From an uncultured Muribaculaceae bacterium (lineage in GTDB: Bacteria > Bacteroidota > Bacteroidia > Bacteroidales > Muribaculaceae): a DNA stretch of 18,102 bases. Below, piece after piece: positions 1 through 7,722 of this stretch. The stretch spans positions 1-18,102 of the forward strand of contig CAJUCQ010000053.1 in assembly GCA_910584905.1 (NCBI GenBank). The letters are read 5' to 3'. The notes below the pieces were generated by a model, which worked only from the letters and a program-made list of their open reading frames with translations, was not told the origin of the DNA and did not search any database. How positions within the stretch are numbered: the first letter of the stretch is position 1; each line of letters begins with the position of its first letter. Both the position numbers and the translations under genes were made by a program.

Positions 1-161
1 AAGACATTTAACAAATATTTAACACTTCAAAAACACCCCGAAAACACCCCCACAACCCCTACAACCCCGACACTCAACAAATTACACCCCGCCACAAAAA
101 ACACACCCCGAAATGAACATTTTCCCCACTTCCGATACACACCCGGCAAAAGTCAAAGACA
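1..161. other. A/C-rich non-coding stretch after the leftmost operon
   Basis: No gene is supported here. The plus strand is extremely poor in G: bases 1-150 contain about 58 C and only about 9 G. The word ACACCCCG occurs three times (33-40, 84-91, 103-110), but without regular spacing, so I read it as low-complexity sequence rather than a true repeat array. The stretch lies downstream of the minus-strand terminator and upstream of whatever precedes the window. Confidence 0.6.
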
Positions 162-186
162 AACGTCCGGCCTGAGCCGGACGTTA
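151..186 (-). terminator. Intrinsic terminator overlapping the stop codon of the DUF6056-like gene
   Basis: A perfect 10-bp inverted repeat has arms at 162-171 and 176-185 (AACGTCCGGC and its complement) around a 4-base loop. On the minus strand it is followed by a T-biased but interrupted run (TGTCTTTGACTTTTG). The proximal arm shares two bases with the TAA stop at 184-186, so the hairpin starts inside the stop codon. It would end the six-gene minus-strand run. Confidence 0.8.
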
Positions 187-1914
187 TTTCATATTGCCTA
201 CAGTGTCAATCTCAATAATCTCCCGATGCCTGAAGGTCCGCGGAGCTATCGGCGCAATCACCATATATCGAACTGTCGAGTCCGGCATAAGGATTTCGTT
301 TGCCTCGACATAAGGATTAATTACATTGTCGACGCCTACGAATACGGCCGTCTTTACGACATTCAATATTTTCATGAGCGGATTGTGGCCCTCACGATAT
401 TCACCGCCTTTTATACGGAGGAGTCCATTATACGGGCGGTCGAAAAACAAGTACGGGTAATCCCCGCGAAAGCGCGCATTGCCGGGGATAACGGGCAGGC
501 TGTCGGGTGAAATTCCTTTGAAACGCTCCGGGAGAAAAAGCATCACACGCGAGCCTTTACGCCCCCAATAGCGCGTAAATGTGGCGTTATTGAAATTTTG
601 GACTTCTTCCACCGGCGCAGGAATGTCATTAAGATAGAAGGGGATATCATCGGCATGGACCATCGATGCATAAGCGATGTCGCAGGTCAGGCTGCGCCTT
701 GGCGCTACGTAATCCGCCAAAGCCTCATGGCTTCGTGTGACAGCTCGCTGCCAATACACCAGTTCGGCAAACCACCACGCGTAAACCGCCGCAGACACGA
801 CGCACACCACGCGCGCGGCCATCCGCACGGCGCGACGCCCTACCCTGATAAAAGCACACAGCTTAATAAAAGCGATATAGGCGAATATCTCACCACCCCA
901 AGCCGCACGCGAATAAAAGCTCAAAACCACACACATCGCGCAGACACCGACCATAGCCGCCACACACGGCCACAACTCATGGCGGAAAAGCGTCCTCGGA
1001 ATACCTCGTCCGAAAACCCTCGCCACAAAAATCGCCGTAATAGCCAGCAGACACGGCAAAAGCCCGGACACGAGTTTGACTCTATCCCACACGAGCTGCT
1101 GCATATAGAATTCCAATGTGAAATTCTGAGAGTCGATACGGCCTCTCGAACCGAGAGCCGCTATCGTCAGCAGGCCTGCCGCGAGGACCACGCACAATCC
1201 GACACGAACGAGGCGGGCGCGCCGCGAACCCTTGCGCAGGATTGCATCCATGAATACATATATACAAAGAGGCACCGTGAAGCCCTCATGAAAGAGCGAC
1301 AGCACTCCCGTGGCAACAAAAAACACAGCCAATCCACGTCCGCCGAACCCGTCAATCCTCCTATAATAATATAGCCAAAGGACAAACAACACTGAAACAA
1401 GAGGATAGTTGAATATAAAATCTGACGACTGCATCGTATCCCACCAAGGGAAAACAAACCAAAACGCCGCCGTCGCCAAAAGCACAAGCCACGGCCGTCC
1501 GAGACCGCGCCGGCCTAAAGCATAGAACATGAGCGAGGCATACATAAGCCATACCGACAAACCGCATATCGTCTTTACCACCGGAAGGGGCAAAAGCCCG
1601 ACGAGTATATATAAAAGATTCGTGAGCCGCGTATTAGATTCGAGAGCGTGGCCTGCAATCCCGCGCCACACCTCATCGGCCGAAGTGTACTCTCCGCCCT
1701 CGCACCACCAGAAAGCATAGTCACTGTACTCCCCGTAGGTCGGCGCGAGCGAATATACATAATCGTCGCTGCAGAGCGGCGTATTGATTTGCCACAACAA
1801 TACGCCGACAAATGTCGCAAACAACATCAGGCAAGCATAAACCACGCCAAAAGAGAGCCGCGGCATAGTCAATCCGAAAAATTTCCCGCCTGTTACCGCC
1901 ACCCTTTCTCTCAT
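184..1914 (-). CDS. Polytopic membrane protein of the DUF6056 type (possible GT-C-like glycosyltransferase)
   Basis: This 576-residue protein has many hydrophobic segments between about residues 20 and 390, followed by a soluble C-terminal part of about 185 residues. The first extracytoplasmic loop begins with PLCSDDYVYS (residues 46-55). An acidic pair just after the first membrane segment is typical of DUF6056 and of GT-C lipid-linked sugar transferases, so a sugar-transfer role is possible. I see no direct proof of activity and cannot name a substrate. The gene follows the mannose-6-phosphate isomerase gene by 26 bases and is the last gene before the terminator. The start at 1914 is the first in-frame ATG; a second ATG at codon 17 (1866) lies just before the first membrane segment and is also possible. 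The coding call is firm; the functional class is tentative. Confidence 0.8.
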   Translation of the reverse strand: MRERVAVTGGKFFGLTMPRLSFGVVYACLMLFATFVGVLLWQINTPLCSDDYVYSLAPTYGEYSDYAFWWCEGGEYTSADEVWRGIAGHALESNTRLTNLLYILVGLLPLPVVKTICGLSVWLMYASLMFYALGRRGLGRPWLVLLATAAFWFVFPWWDTMQSSDFIFNYPLVSVLFVLWLYYYRRIDGFGGRGLAVFFVATGVLSLFHEGFTVPLCIYVFMDAILRKGSRRARLVRVGLCVVLAAGLLTIAALGSRGRIDSQNFTLEFYMQQLVWDRVKLVSGLLPCLLAITAIFVARVFGRGIPRTLFRHELWPCVAAMVGVCAMCVVLSFYSRAAWGGEIFAYIAFIKLCAFIRVGRRAVRMAARVVCVVSAAVYAWWFAELVYWQRAVTRSHEALADYVAPRRSLTCDIAYASMVHADDIPFYLNDIPAPVEEVQNFNNATFTRYWGRKGSRVMLFLPERFKGISPDSLPVIPGNARFRGDYPYLFFDRPYNGLLRIKGGEYREGHNPLMKILNVVKTAVFVGVDNVINPYVEANEILMPDSTVRYMVIAPIAPRTFRHREIIEIDTVGNMK

Positions 1915-1940
1915 TGCCAGAAAATGATGATTAAATGAAC

Positions 1941-2930
1941 TTATTGAATATATACCGTCAACACTTCCAGTTCGCCGTCAGAGGGCGTGATATGTATCCG
2001 GCGCACACTTGCCGGAACGAGAATCGTATGCCCCTGCCTGAGTCGGACGGCACGGCCGGAATCGTCCGTCACCGTCCCCGACCCACCCGTGGCCACAAGC
2101 ACCCTGAACGAGTTGTAGCGCGACACGGGGAGTGTAAAACTGTTTGTGACGTTGATAACCGTTACCGTAAAATAAGGACATTCCTTCAGGACAATCTCGC
2201 GGTTGACGAGCGGCTCGAAATGGCGCATATAATCTTCATGCACACGGAAGTCGATAGCTTCAAGAGCCAAATCGGTGTGCAATTCGCGCGGATTGCCATT
2301 GAGGTCAAGGCGTTTGTAATCGTAGATGCGGTAGGTAATATCCGACGGCTGTTGCACCTCAAGAAGAAGAGTCCCGGCGCCGGCGCTGTGGATACGTCCG
2401 GCCGGGATATAAAAGAAATCGCCGTGGCGCGGATAGAACTTTGCAAGAAGGTCCACGATAGTGCCGTCGGAAATATGCTTGCGCAACTTTTCGGGCGTTG
2501 TGGAGCTTTGCAGGCCGGAATATATATATGAGCCGGGCAAGGTGCGGAGCGTGTACCAGAACTCGGTCTTGCCCGACGAGTTGTGGCGGCTCGCGGCGAG
2601 GTAGTCGTCGGGATGGACCTGAACCGAGAGATCCGAAGCGGCGTCGAGCAGCTTCACGAGTATAGGGAAGCGCGTGCCGTAAATCCGGTAAAGTCTCGGA
2701 CCGAGAATCTCCTCGGCATGCCGGTCCATAATCTGCTTCAGCGACATTCCGGCCAAAGGTCCGGCGTCCTCCGAGGCCACGGACTCACAACCGCCGAGGT
2801 CCGAAACCTCCCAGCTTTCGCCCACCGCGGGTCCCTGCGAAGGCTCGCCCTTCAGGGCGGCGATGCGCTCGCCGCCCCAAACGACAGTCTTATAGTACGG
2901 TTCCAGCGGGATAAGCGGAAGATGGGCCAT
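1941..2930 (-). CDS. manA: Mannose-6-phosphate isomerase, type I (cupin)
   Basis: The enzyme interconverts mannose 6-phosphate and fructose 6-phosphate in the cytoplasm, linking glycolysis to GDP-mannose and mannose catabolism. The protein has 329 residues, the length of the short Bacillus-type ManA. The N-terminal cupin shows the expected zinc ligands: Q104 and H106 in VQVHPDD, E123 in GKTEFWY, and H181 in PAGRIHSAG. The substrate-binding stretch ITYRIYDY follows at 198-205. The C-terminal part forms a second cupin-like barrel and ends normally. It lies 19 bases after the AspT/YidE-like transporter gene and 26 bases before the DUF6056-like gene, with no promoter visible in either gap, so it is probably co-transcribed with both. 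No key residue is missing. Confidence 0.95.
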   Translation of the reverse strand: MAHLPLIPLEPYYKTVVWGGERIAALKGEPSQGPAVGESWEVSDLGGCESVASEDAGPLAGMSLKQIMDRHAEEILGPRLYRIYGTRFPILVKLLDAASDLSVQVHPDDYLAASRHNSSGKTEFWYTLRTLPGSYIYSGLQSSTTPEKLRKHISDGTIVDLLAKFYPRHGDFFYIPAGRIHSAGAGTLLLEVQQPSDITYRIYDYKRLDLNGNPRELHTDLALEAIDFRVHEDYMRHFEPLVNREIVLKECPYFTVTVINVTNSFTLPVSRYNSFRVLVATGGSGTVTDDSGRAVRLRQGHTILVPASVRRIHITPSDGELEVLTVYIQ

Positions 2931-2949
2931 TTATGCAATAATAGTGATT

Positions 2950-4611
2950 TTATGCCAGACAAAGAATCAGCACCTGTGCGGCCACCACACGCATAAACAT
3001 CGTGAGGGGGTAGACAGTGGAATAAGCCACTGCAGGAGCATCGTTGCCAGTGGAATTGTTGGCGTAGGCGAGGGCCGGGGGATCGGTGTACGAACCCGAG
3101 AAAAGGCCCATTATGGTCAGGAAGTTCAGGCGATCCTTGCCTCGGGCGATACAGCCCACGACAAGAAGGGGCACAACCGTGATGACAAAGCCCCAGATAA
3201 CCCACCACATGCCCGTGGAATTGAATACCGCGGCGGCGAATCCCTTACCGGCTGATATACCAACCGAAGCAAGGAACAGGCAGATGCCAAGCTCGCGAAG
3301 AAGCAGCGACGCCGAAGACGATGTATAGGTGACGAGCTTAGCCTTGTAGCCGAAGCGGCTGAGAAGAATGGCCACGACAAGCGGGCCGCCGGCAAGGCCG
3401 AGCTTCATGCCGAAGCCGAGGTTGACCGAGCCGAGGATGATGCCGAGGATAATGCCGACAAAGATTGTGATGAGATTGGGCTGGTTAAGACGCTTCATCG
3501 AATTACCGAGACGCGATGCAAGACGGTCGATATCCTCAAGGTTGCCGACGACGGTGATGCGGTCGCCCATCTGCAGGCGCAGATTCGGCGAGGCGAGAAG
3601 GTCGACGCCCGCACGGTTCACACGAGTGGCGTTGAGTTTGTAACCGTTGTGGAGACGGAGCGAGCCGAGGGCCACGCCGTTGTATTTGCTCTGCGTCACG
3701 ACGATGCGACGCGAGTACACGGGAGTGGGAGCCGATTCCCAGTCGGTTTCCACTTCCGGACCGATTACGGCGTTGAAGCGCGGAGCATCATGCTGGGAGC
3801 ACACGATGAAAAGGCGGTCGCCGGTGTGAATCTCCGTGGTCGACTTGGGAATGGTGATTTTTCCGTCCTGATTCATTATGCGGGATACGACAAAGTTGCA
3901 CTGCACAACGTCGTGGAGCACGCGGAGGCTCATCCCGTCGACAAGAGCGTTGGTCACCGATACTGAAATAAGATAGGGCTTGAGATGCGAGTCTTCCTGC
4001 TCGGCTTCAATCTGCCGGATTTCATCCTCGGTCTTGATGCCGAAAATGCCTTTGATAACAAACATTGAAGCAATGATGCCCACGACACCGAGGGGATAGG
4101 CCGCGGCATAGCCCGAAGCCATCAGGTTGGCGGCTTCCGCGCCTCCCGACATCTGGCTCACGGCCTGCTGGGCAGCGGCGAGACCGGGCGTATTCGTGAC
4201 CGCGCCGCTCATCACTCCCACGAGAGCGGCGATATCATGGACATTGCCGAAATAATAGATGCCGAGCACAATCGCAACATTCAGAAGGATTCCGGCAACA
4301 GCAAGCACATTGAGCCGCATGCCGCCCTTCTTGAACGAAGAGAAGAAACCCGGGCCTACCTGAAGGCCTATCGAGAAGATAAAAAGAATCAAGCCGAATT
4401 CGCGGACAAACTTGAGGATATGGTCGTCGACCACATAGCCGAAATGACCCATCAGGATGCCCACGAACAAGACAAACGTAACTCCCAGCGACACACCGAA
4501 AATCTTCATCTTACCGATAAAGATACCCATTGCGATGACAAAGGAGTACAGCACCAGCGTCGAGGCTATGGATGTGGAGCCGGGCGCCAATAAATCTGTA
4601 AACAAGTCCAT
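2950..4611 (-). CDS. AspT/YidE/YbjL-family putative transporter with two RCK_C domains
   Basis: This 553-residue inner-membrane protein is built as an internal duplication. The first membrane half (about 1-190) carries SGAVTNTPGLAAA (135-147) and the second (about 378-553) carries the equivalent SGSYTDPPALAYA (505-517). YPL motifs follow at 172 and 534. Between the halves are two cytosolic TrkA-C/RCK_C domains at about 205-283 and 297-372, which in other transporters respond to small ligands. The layout matches the aspartate:alanine exchanger superfamily and its YidE/YbjL relatives, most of which have unknown substrates, so I do not assign one. A promoter 42-49 bases upstream of the start suggests it heads a transcript with manA and the DUF6056-like gene. 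The protein is complete. Confidence 0.93.
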   Translation of the reverse strand: MDLFTDLLAPGSTSIASTLVLYSFVIAMGIFIGKMKIFGVSLGVTFVLFVGILMGHFGYVVDDHILKFVREFGLILFIFSIGLQVGPGFFSSFKKGGMRLNVLAVAGILLNVAIVLGIYYFGNVHDIAALVGVMSGAVTNTPGLAAAQQAVSQMSGGAEAANLMASGYAAAYPLGVVGIIASMFVIKGIFGIKTEDEIRQIEAEQEDSHLKPYLISVSVTNALVDGMSLRVLHDVVQCNFVVSRIMNQDGKITIPKSTTEIHTGDRLFIVCSQHDAPRFNAVIGPEVETDWESAPTPVYSRRIVVTQSKYNGVALGSLRLHNGYKLNATRVNRAGVDLLASPNLRLQMGDRITVVGNLEDIDRLASRLGNSMKRLNQPNLITIFVGIILGIILGSVNLGFGMKLGLAGGPLVVAILLSRFGYKAKLVTYTSSSASLLLRELGICLFLASVGISAGKGFAAAVFNSTGMWWVIWGFVITVVPLLVVGCIARGKDRLNFLTIMGLFSGSYTDPPALAYANNSTGNDAPAVAYSTVYPLTMFMRVVAAQVLILCLA

Positions 4612-4652
4612 GTTAGAAATATGCTATTGGATAAGGATTAGAAATGCGGGTG

Positions 4653-4683
4653 CAAAGTTACGAAAATATTTCCGTTCTCTCAG
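4653..4683 (-). promoter_or_regulatory. Bacteroidota-type promoter for the transporter, manA and DUF6056-like genes
   Basis: On the minus strand, TAACTTTG (4660 down to 4653) matches the -7 consensus TAnnTTTG exactly. At a 20-base spacing, CTG at 4683-4681 matches the -33 TTG in two of three positions. That -33 element overlaps the TGA stop of the upstream phosphatase gene. The expected transcript start near 4646 gives a leader of about 35 bases. Confidence 0.75.
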
Positions 4684-5330
4684 CCTATAAAGTTCAATAA
4701 TTGATTGGGCATTGAAATTATATGATCCGCGCAGGCCTCCTTCAGCTCAAGAATAGTGCGGAAACCCCACGACACGCCTACGCTTTCGACACACGCCCGG
4801 CGCGCCGTCTCAATGTCGACAGCCGAATCTCCCACGTAGAGACACTCGCTCTTTGGCGTGGGACACAGACTCAAGGCCTTGAACACGATGGAGGGGTCGG
4901 GCTTGGTCGGGATGCCTTCGACGTGGCCCAGCACGGCCCGCCAGTTGGCGTCCGGGAAAAAATGCCGTATCAGCTTCACCACAGCCGCCTCGTATTTATT
5001 GGAGGTGACGGCGAGGTTGAATCCGCGCTTTGTCAGCTCGTCGAGCAGCTCGGGAATCCCCTGATACGGACGCGTGGCATCGCAGCAATGTTCGTCATAA
5101 TAGGCGGTAAAAGCCTGCCGCATGCGCGCCACGTTGGCCTCGTCGCGCGCATCCTCGGGGAGAGCGCGCTCCAACAGCTTCGTCACGCCGTTGCCTACCA
5201 TACCCGGGTAGACCCAAAGGCCGTGCTTGGGATAGCCAAGGGTCTCAAGGGCATGGTTTGTGGCCGTGGCCAAGTCGTCGATACTGTTGAGGAGCGTGCC
5301 GTCGAGATCGAAGATTACATAGCTTTTCAT
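4680..5330 (-). CDS. gph: HAD-superfamily hydrolase, phosphoglycolate phosphatase-like
   Basis: This 216-residue protein is a C1-cap HAD phosphatase. Motif I is FDLDGTLL with nucleophile D8 and acid/base D10. Motif II is the TSN at 109-111, the motif III lysine is K143 in TKPDPS, and motif IV is GDSAVD with D168 and D172. The four-helix cap lies at about 15-85. Length and motifs fit Gph, which removes 2-phosphoglycolate arising from repair of oxidised DNA ends, but close relatives act on other small phosphate esters, so the substrate is inferred. The gene lies 16 bases after the TamL-like gene and is probably read from the kinase promoter. The start is the ATG immediately before the conserved beta strand of motif I, which fixes the N-terminus well. 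Confidence 0.88.
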   Translation of the reverse strand: MKSYVIFDLDGTLLNSIDDLATATNHALETLGYPKHGLWVYPGMVGNGVTKLLERALPEDARDEANVARMRQAFTAYYDEHCCDATRPYQGIPELLDELTKRGFNLAVTSNKYEAAVVKLIRHFFPDANWRAVLGHVEGIPTKPDPSIVFKALSLCPTPKSECLYVGDSAVDIETARRACVESVGVSWGFRTILELKEACADHIISMPNQLLNFIG

Positions 5331-5346
5331 TGAATGGTCATTGTGT

Positions 5347-7722
5347 TTAGAATGGGTAGCCCACGGAGAAATGAAAATTGGCGTCGCGGCTCCACTTTGG
5401 ATGTATCAGAGGCCACGCCTCCTGATTCGCCGCCGGATTATGGGCCTTCAGGCCGAGGTCGAAGCGCAAGAGGAAATACGTGAAGTCCATGCGGATGCCG
5501 ACTCCATAGGCCAAGGCTATCTGCTTATAGAATTTGTCGAACCGGAATTCGCCGCGCGGCTGGGTTTCATAGTTGCGTATGGTCCAGATATTTCCCGCAT
5601 CAACGAAAAGTGCGCCCTCAAACACCCAGAAGAGCTTGGCGCGATACTCTGCATTCAGCAACAGGGAGATGTCGCCGCACTGGTTGATAAAGTCCGTGAC
5701 CGAATTCCGGGCGTCGAACGCGCCCGGGCCGAGCGTACGCACCCCCCAGCCGCGCACACCGTTGGCTCCTCCGGCATAGAAACGCTTCTCAAAGGGCACC
5801 ATCGTCGAGTTGCCGTAAGGATATGCGATTCCGAACCCGGCATGGAACGACAAGGCATTGCGCGAATTGAGATTAAGCGTATATGTGTAGTCGACCTCGC
5901 CCTTCACATATTGCGCATACTGTATTCCGAGAATCTTGTACACTCCGTCGGAGCGGTGCTGCCCGACGGCATTCGATATGCCGTAGAGCAGATTGCCTGC
6001 AGTCTCCACCGAAGCCCTGAGCGTCGTCACATAAGGCTGAATGGCGAAAGCGCTTTGTTGCGCCGTCGGCACACGGCGGTTTGTACGGTAGAACGTATAG
6101 CCCATACGCATGATAAAATGGTCCTCATAGCTATATCGCAGCAGGGGATTGTCGGGGGCTATCTGGTCAATAAAATCGTAGGTCGAACGCGGCAGACGCA
6201 CATAATTGATGTCGACGAGCTCGTAGGTATGCCTGCGCATGAACCCGGGGCGCTGTTGCTGCCACTTCCATTTCCATGCCGCACCCGCGATGATGCGCGT
6301 ATATTCGGGGCGCTCCTGATAATTGAACGAGACGGCAAATTCAGTCGAGGCCATGACCTTTTTCTTGAAATTCTTTGACAAGAACGGACACTCGAACTTC
6401 GGGAACGTAATGCCTGCCTCGGCCGCATATTCCGAATAGCGGTTATTGATAAGCCCATCGACATTTCCCGACAGGCTCTCGTAGGCCGTCCTGAACTTGG
6501 CCGTAAAAAGCTGGGAGCCTTTGGCGAGGTTGCGGTGCTGATAGGTAAGCCCGAGCCCGAAACCGAGGTCGCCCTCGGAATTTGTGCCTTCAAGCTCCAC
6601 GGATATGCTCTGCTTTTTGTTGCGCGACACAAAGACGTAGGCGTCCAAAAGCCCGGCAGGAGCGCCCGGCGCCGACACCGGCACAAGCTCGATATTCACA
6701 AACTTGATGATACTCAGCCGACCGAGCGCCTCATACGTGCGGTCCACGGCCTTGGCCATGTAGCGTTCGCCGGGCTCGATATAGCACTTTTCTTCAAGTA
6801 TATACGGGCGAAGAAAACGGTCCGGTCCGTAAATTATATCGAGATTACGCGCCGCCACCGTGTCGAGCCTCCCGGCGCCCCGCAAGCCCTCCACCGACGT
6901 GATATTGTCGGCGACAACGATATATACCTTTGCGAAATAAAACGGCCGGTTGCGAAAGAGCGCAGTCGTGTCGCCCGGAGCCACGCCGACCGCCGTCGCC
7001 GGCGCGTGTACCGCCGACGCGCGAAGATTGAGCGTCAACCCTATCTTCCGGCTTCCGCTGACCGTATCGGCCGTATAAGTGATGCAGTCGCGGTTGATTT
7101 CATAATAGCCTGCATTGCGGAGCAGATCCACAATCCGGCCGCGCTCCTCGTCAAGACGGTTGCGGTCGAAAAGGTCGCCGACGCCGACGTGTGCGTCAGT
7201 AGCCGCCGTGTCGCGCAAGACGACGCGGCGCACAGCCGTGTCCGGGATATTGTAGGCCATACTGCCTATGTAATGAGGCGTGCCTGCGAATATGCCGTAT
7301 TCCACTTCCATTTTCTTCCCTTTCCGCGAAACCGTGTCGGCCACCACGCGGGCGTCCATATATCCTCGGTTGACGAGAGCCTGCTTCAGCTGTCGGGCCG
7401 AAGCCTCGGTGAGTTCATGGTCGTAAATCACGGGAGCCTGTCCTATACGTCGCAGCCAACGGTTATACCACTTGGTGGAATCCCGCCCCGAAAGACTGTA
7501 CATCGACAGCTGGAGCTTGGCAAATCCGAGCACCTTGTGGTTGGGCTGCTGGCGCAAAAAGTTATAGAGTTCCTCAGTCTGAATCTTATCACCGTCCTTT
7601 ACGCTGATGTCGACCTTGTCGAGAAGATACTCGCCCTCGGGCACATGCTTTGTCGAGCTGCAGCCCCACAGGCCCGCAACACACACCAGCATCAGCAAAA
7701 AACGTCGCGCCGCACCCATCAT
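5347..7722 (-). CDS. tamL: TamL-like outer-membrane lipoprotein of the Omp85/BamA-TamA family
   Basis: The chosen start gives 791 residues. The N-terminus is a lipoprotein signal with basic residues R6-R7, a hydrophobic core and the lipobox LWGC, with acylated C21; serines follow, without the acidic surface-export signal known from Bacteroidota. POTRA-like periplasmic segments occupy about 22-360, and a 16-strand Omp85 barrel is expected from about 365 to the C-terminal F791. The diagnostic loop-6 motif FYAGGANGVRGWG is at 648-660. In Bacteroidota, lipoprotein TamA homologues are called TamL and act with TamB in envelope biogenesis; no tamB is in the window. The frame stays open 39 codons further upstream, but that part is arginine-rich, lies inside the kinase gene and would bury the signal. 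The start overlaps the kinase stop as ATGA. A second ATG follows immediately at 7719. Confidence 0.9.
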   Translation of the reverse strand: MMGAARRFLLMLVCVAGLWGCSSTKHVPEGEYLLDKVDISVKDGDKIQTEELYNFLRQQPNHKVLGFAKLQLSMYSLSGRDSTKWYNRWLRRIGQAPVIYDHELTEASARQLKQALVNRGYMDARVVADTVSRKGKKMEVEYGIFAGTPHYIGSMAYNIPDTAVRRVVLRDTAATDAHVGVGDLFDRNRLDEERGRIVDLLRNAGYYEINRDCITYTADTVSGSRKIGLTLNLRASAVHAPATAVGVAPGDTTALFRNRPFYFAKVYIVVADNITSVEGLRGAGRLDTVAARNLDIIYGPDRFLRPYILEEKCYIEPGERYMAKAVDRTYEALGRLSIIKFVNIELVPVSAPGAPAGLLDAYVFVSRNKKQSISVELEGTNSEGDLGFGLGLTYQHRNLAKGSQLFTAKFRTAYESLSGNVDGLINNRYSEYAAEAGITFPKFECPFLSKNFKKKVMASTEFAVSFNYQERPEYTRIIAGAAWKWKWQQQRPGFMRRHTYELVDINYVRLPRSTYDFIDQIAPDNPLLRYSYEDHFIMRMGYTFYRTNRRVPTAQQSAFAIQPYVTTLRASVETAGNLLYGISNAVGQHRSDGVYKILGIQYAQYVKGEVDYTYTLNLNSRNALSFHAGFGIAYPYGNSTMVPFEKRFYAGGANGVRGWGVRTLGPGAFDARNSVTDFINQCGDISLLLNAEYRAKLFWVFEGALFVDAGNIWTIRNYETQPRGEFRFDKFYKQIALAYGVGIRMDFTYFLLRFDLGLKAHNPAANQEAWPLIHPKWSRDANFHFSVGYPF

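Noticed and set aside
33..110. Three copies of ACACCCCG considered as a direct repeat array
   Set aside because: Spacing is irregular and the whole stretch is A/C-rich, so recurrence of such a word is expected without special function.
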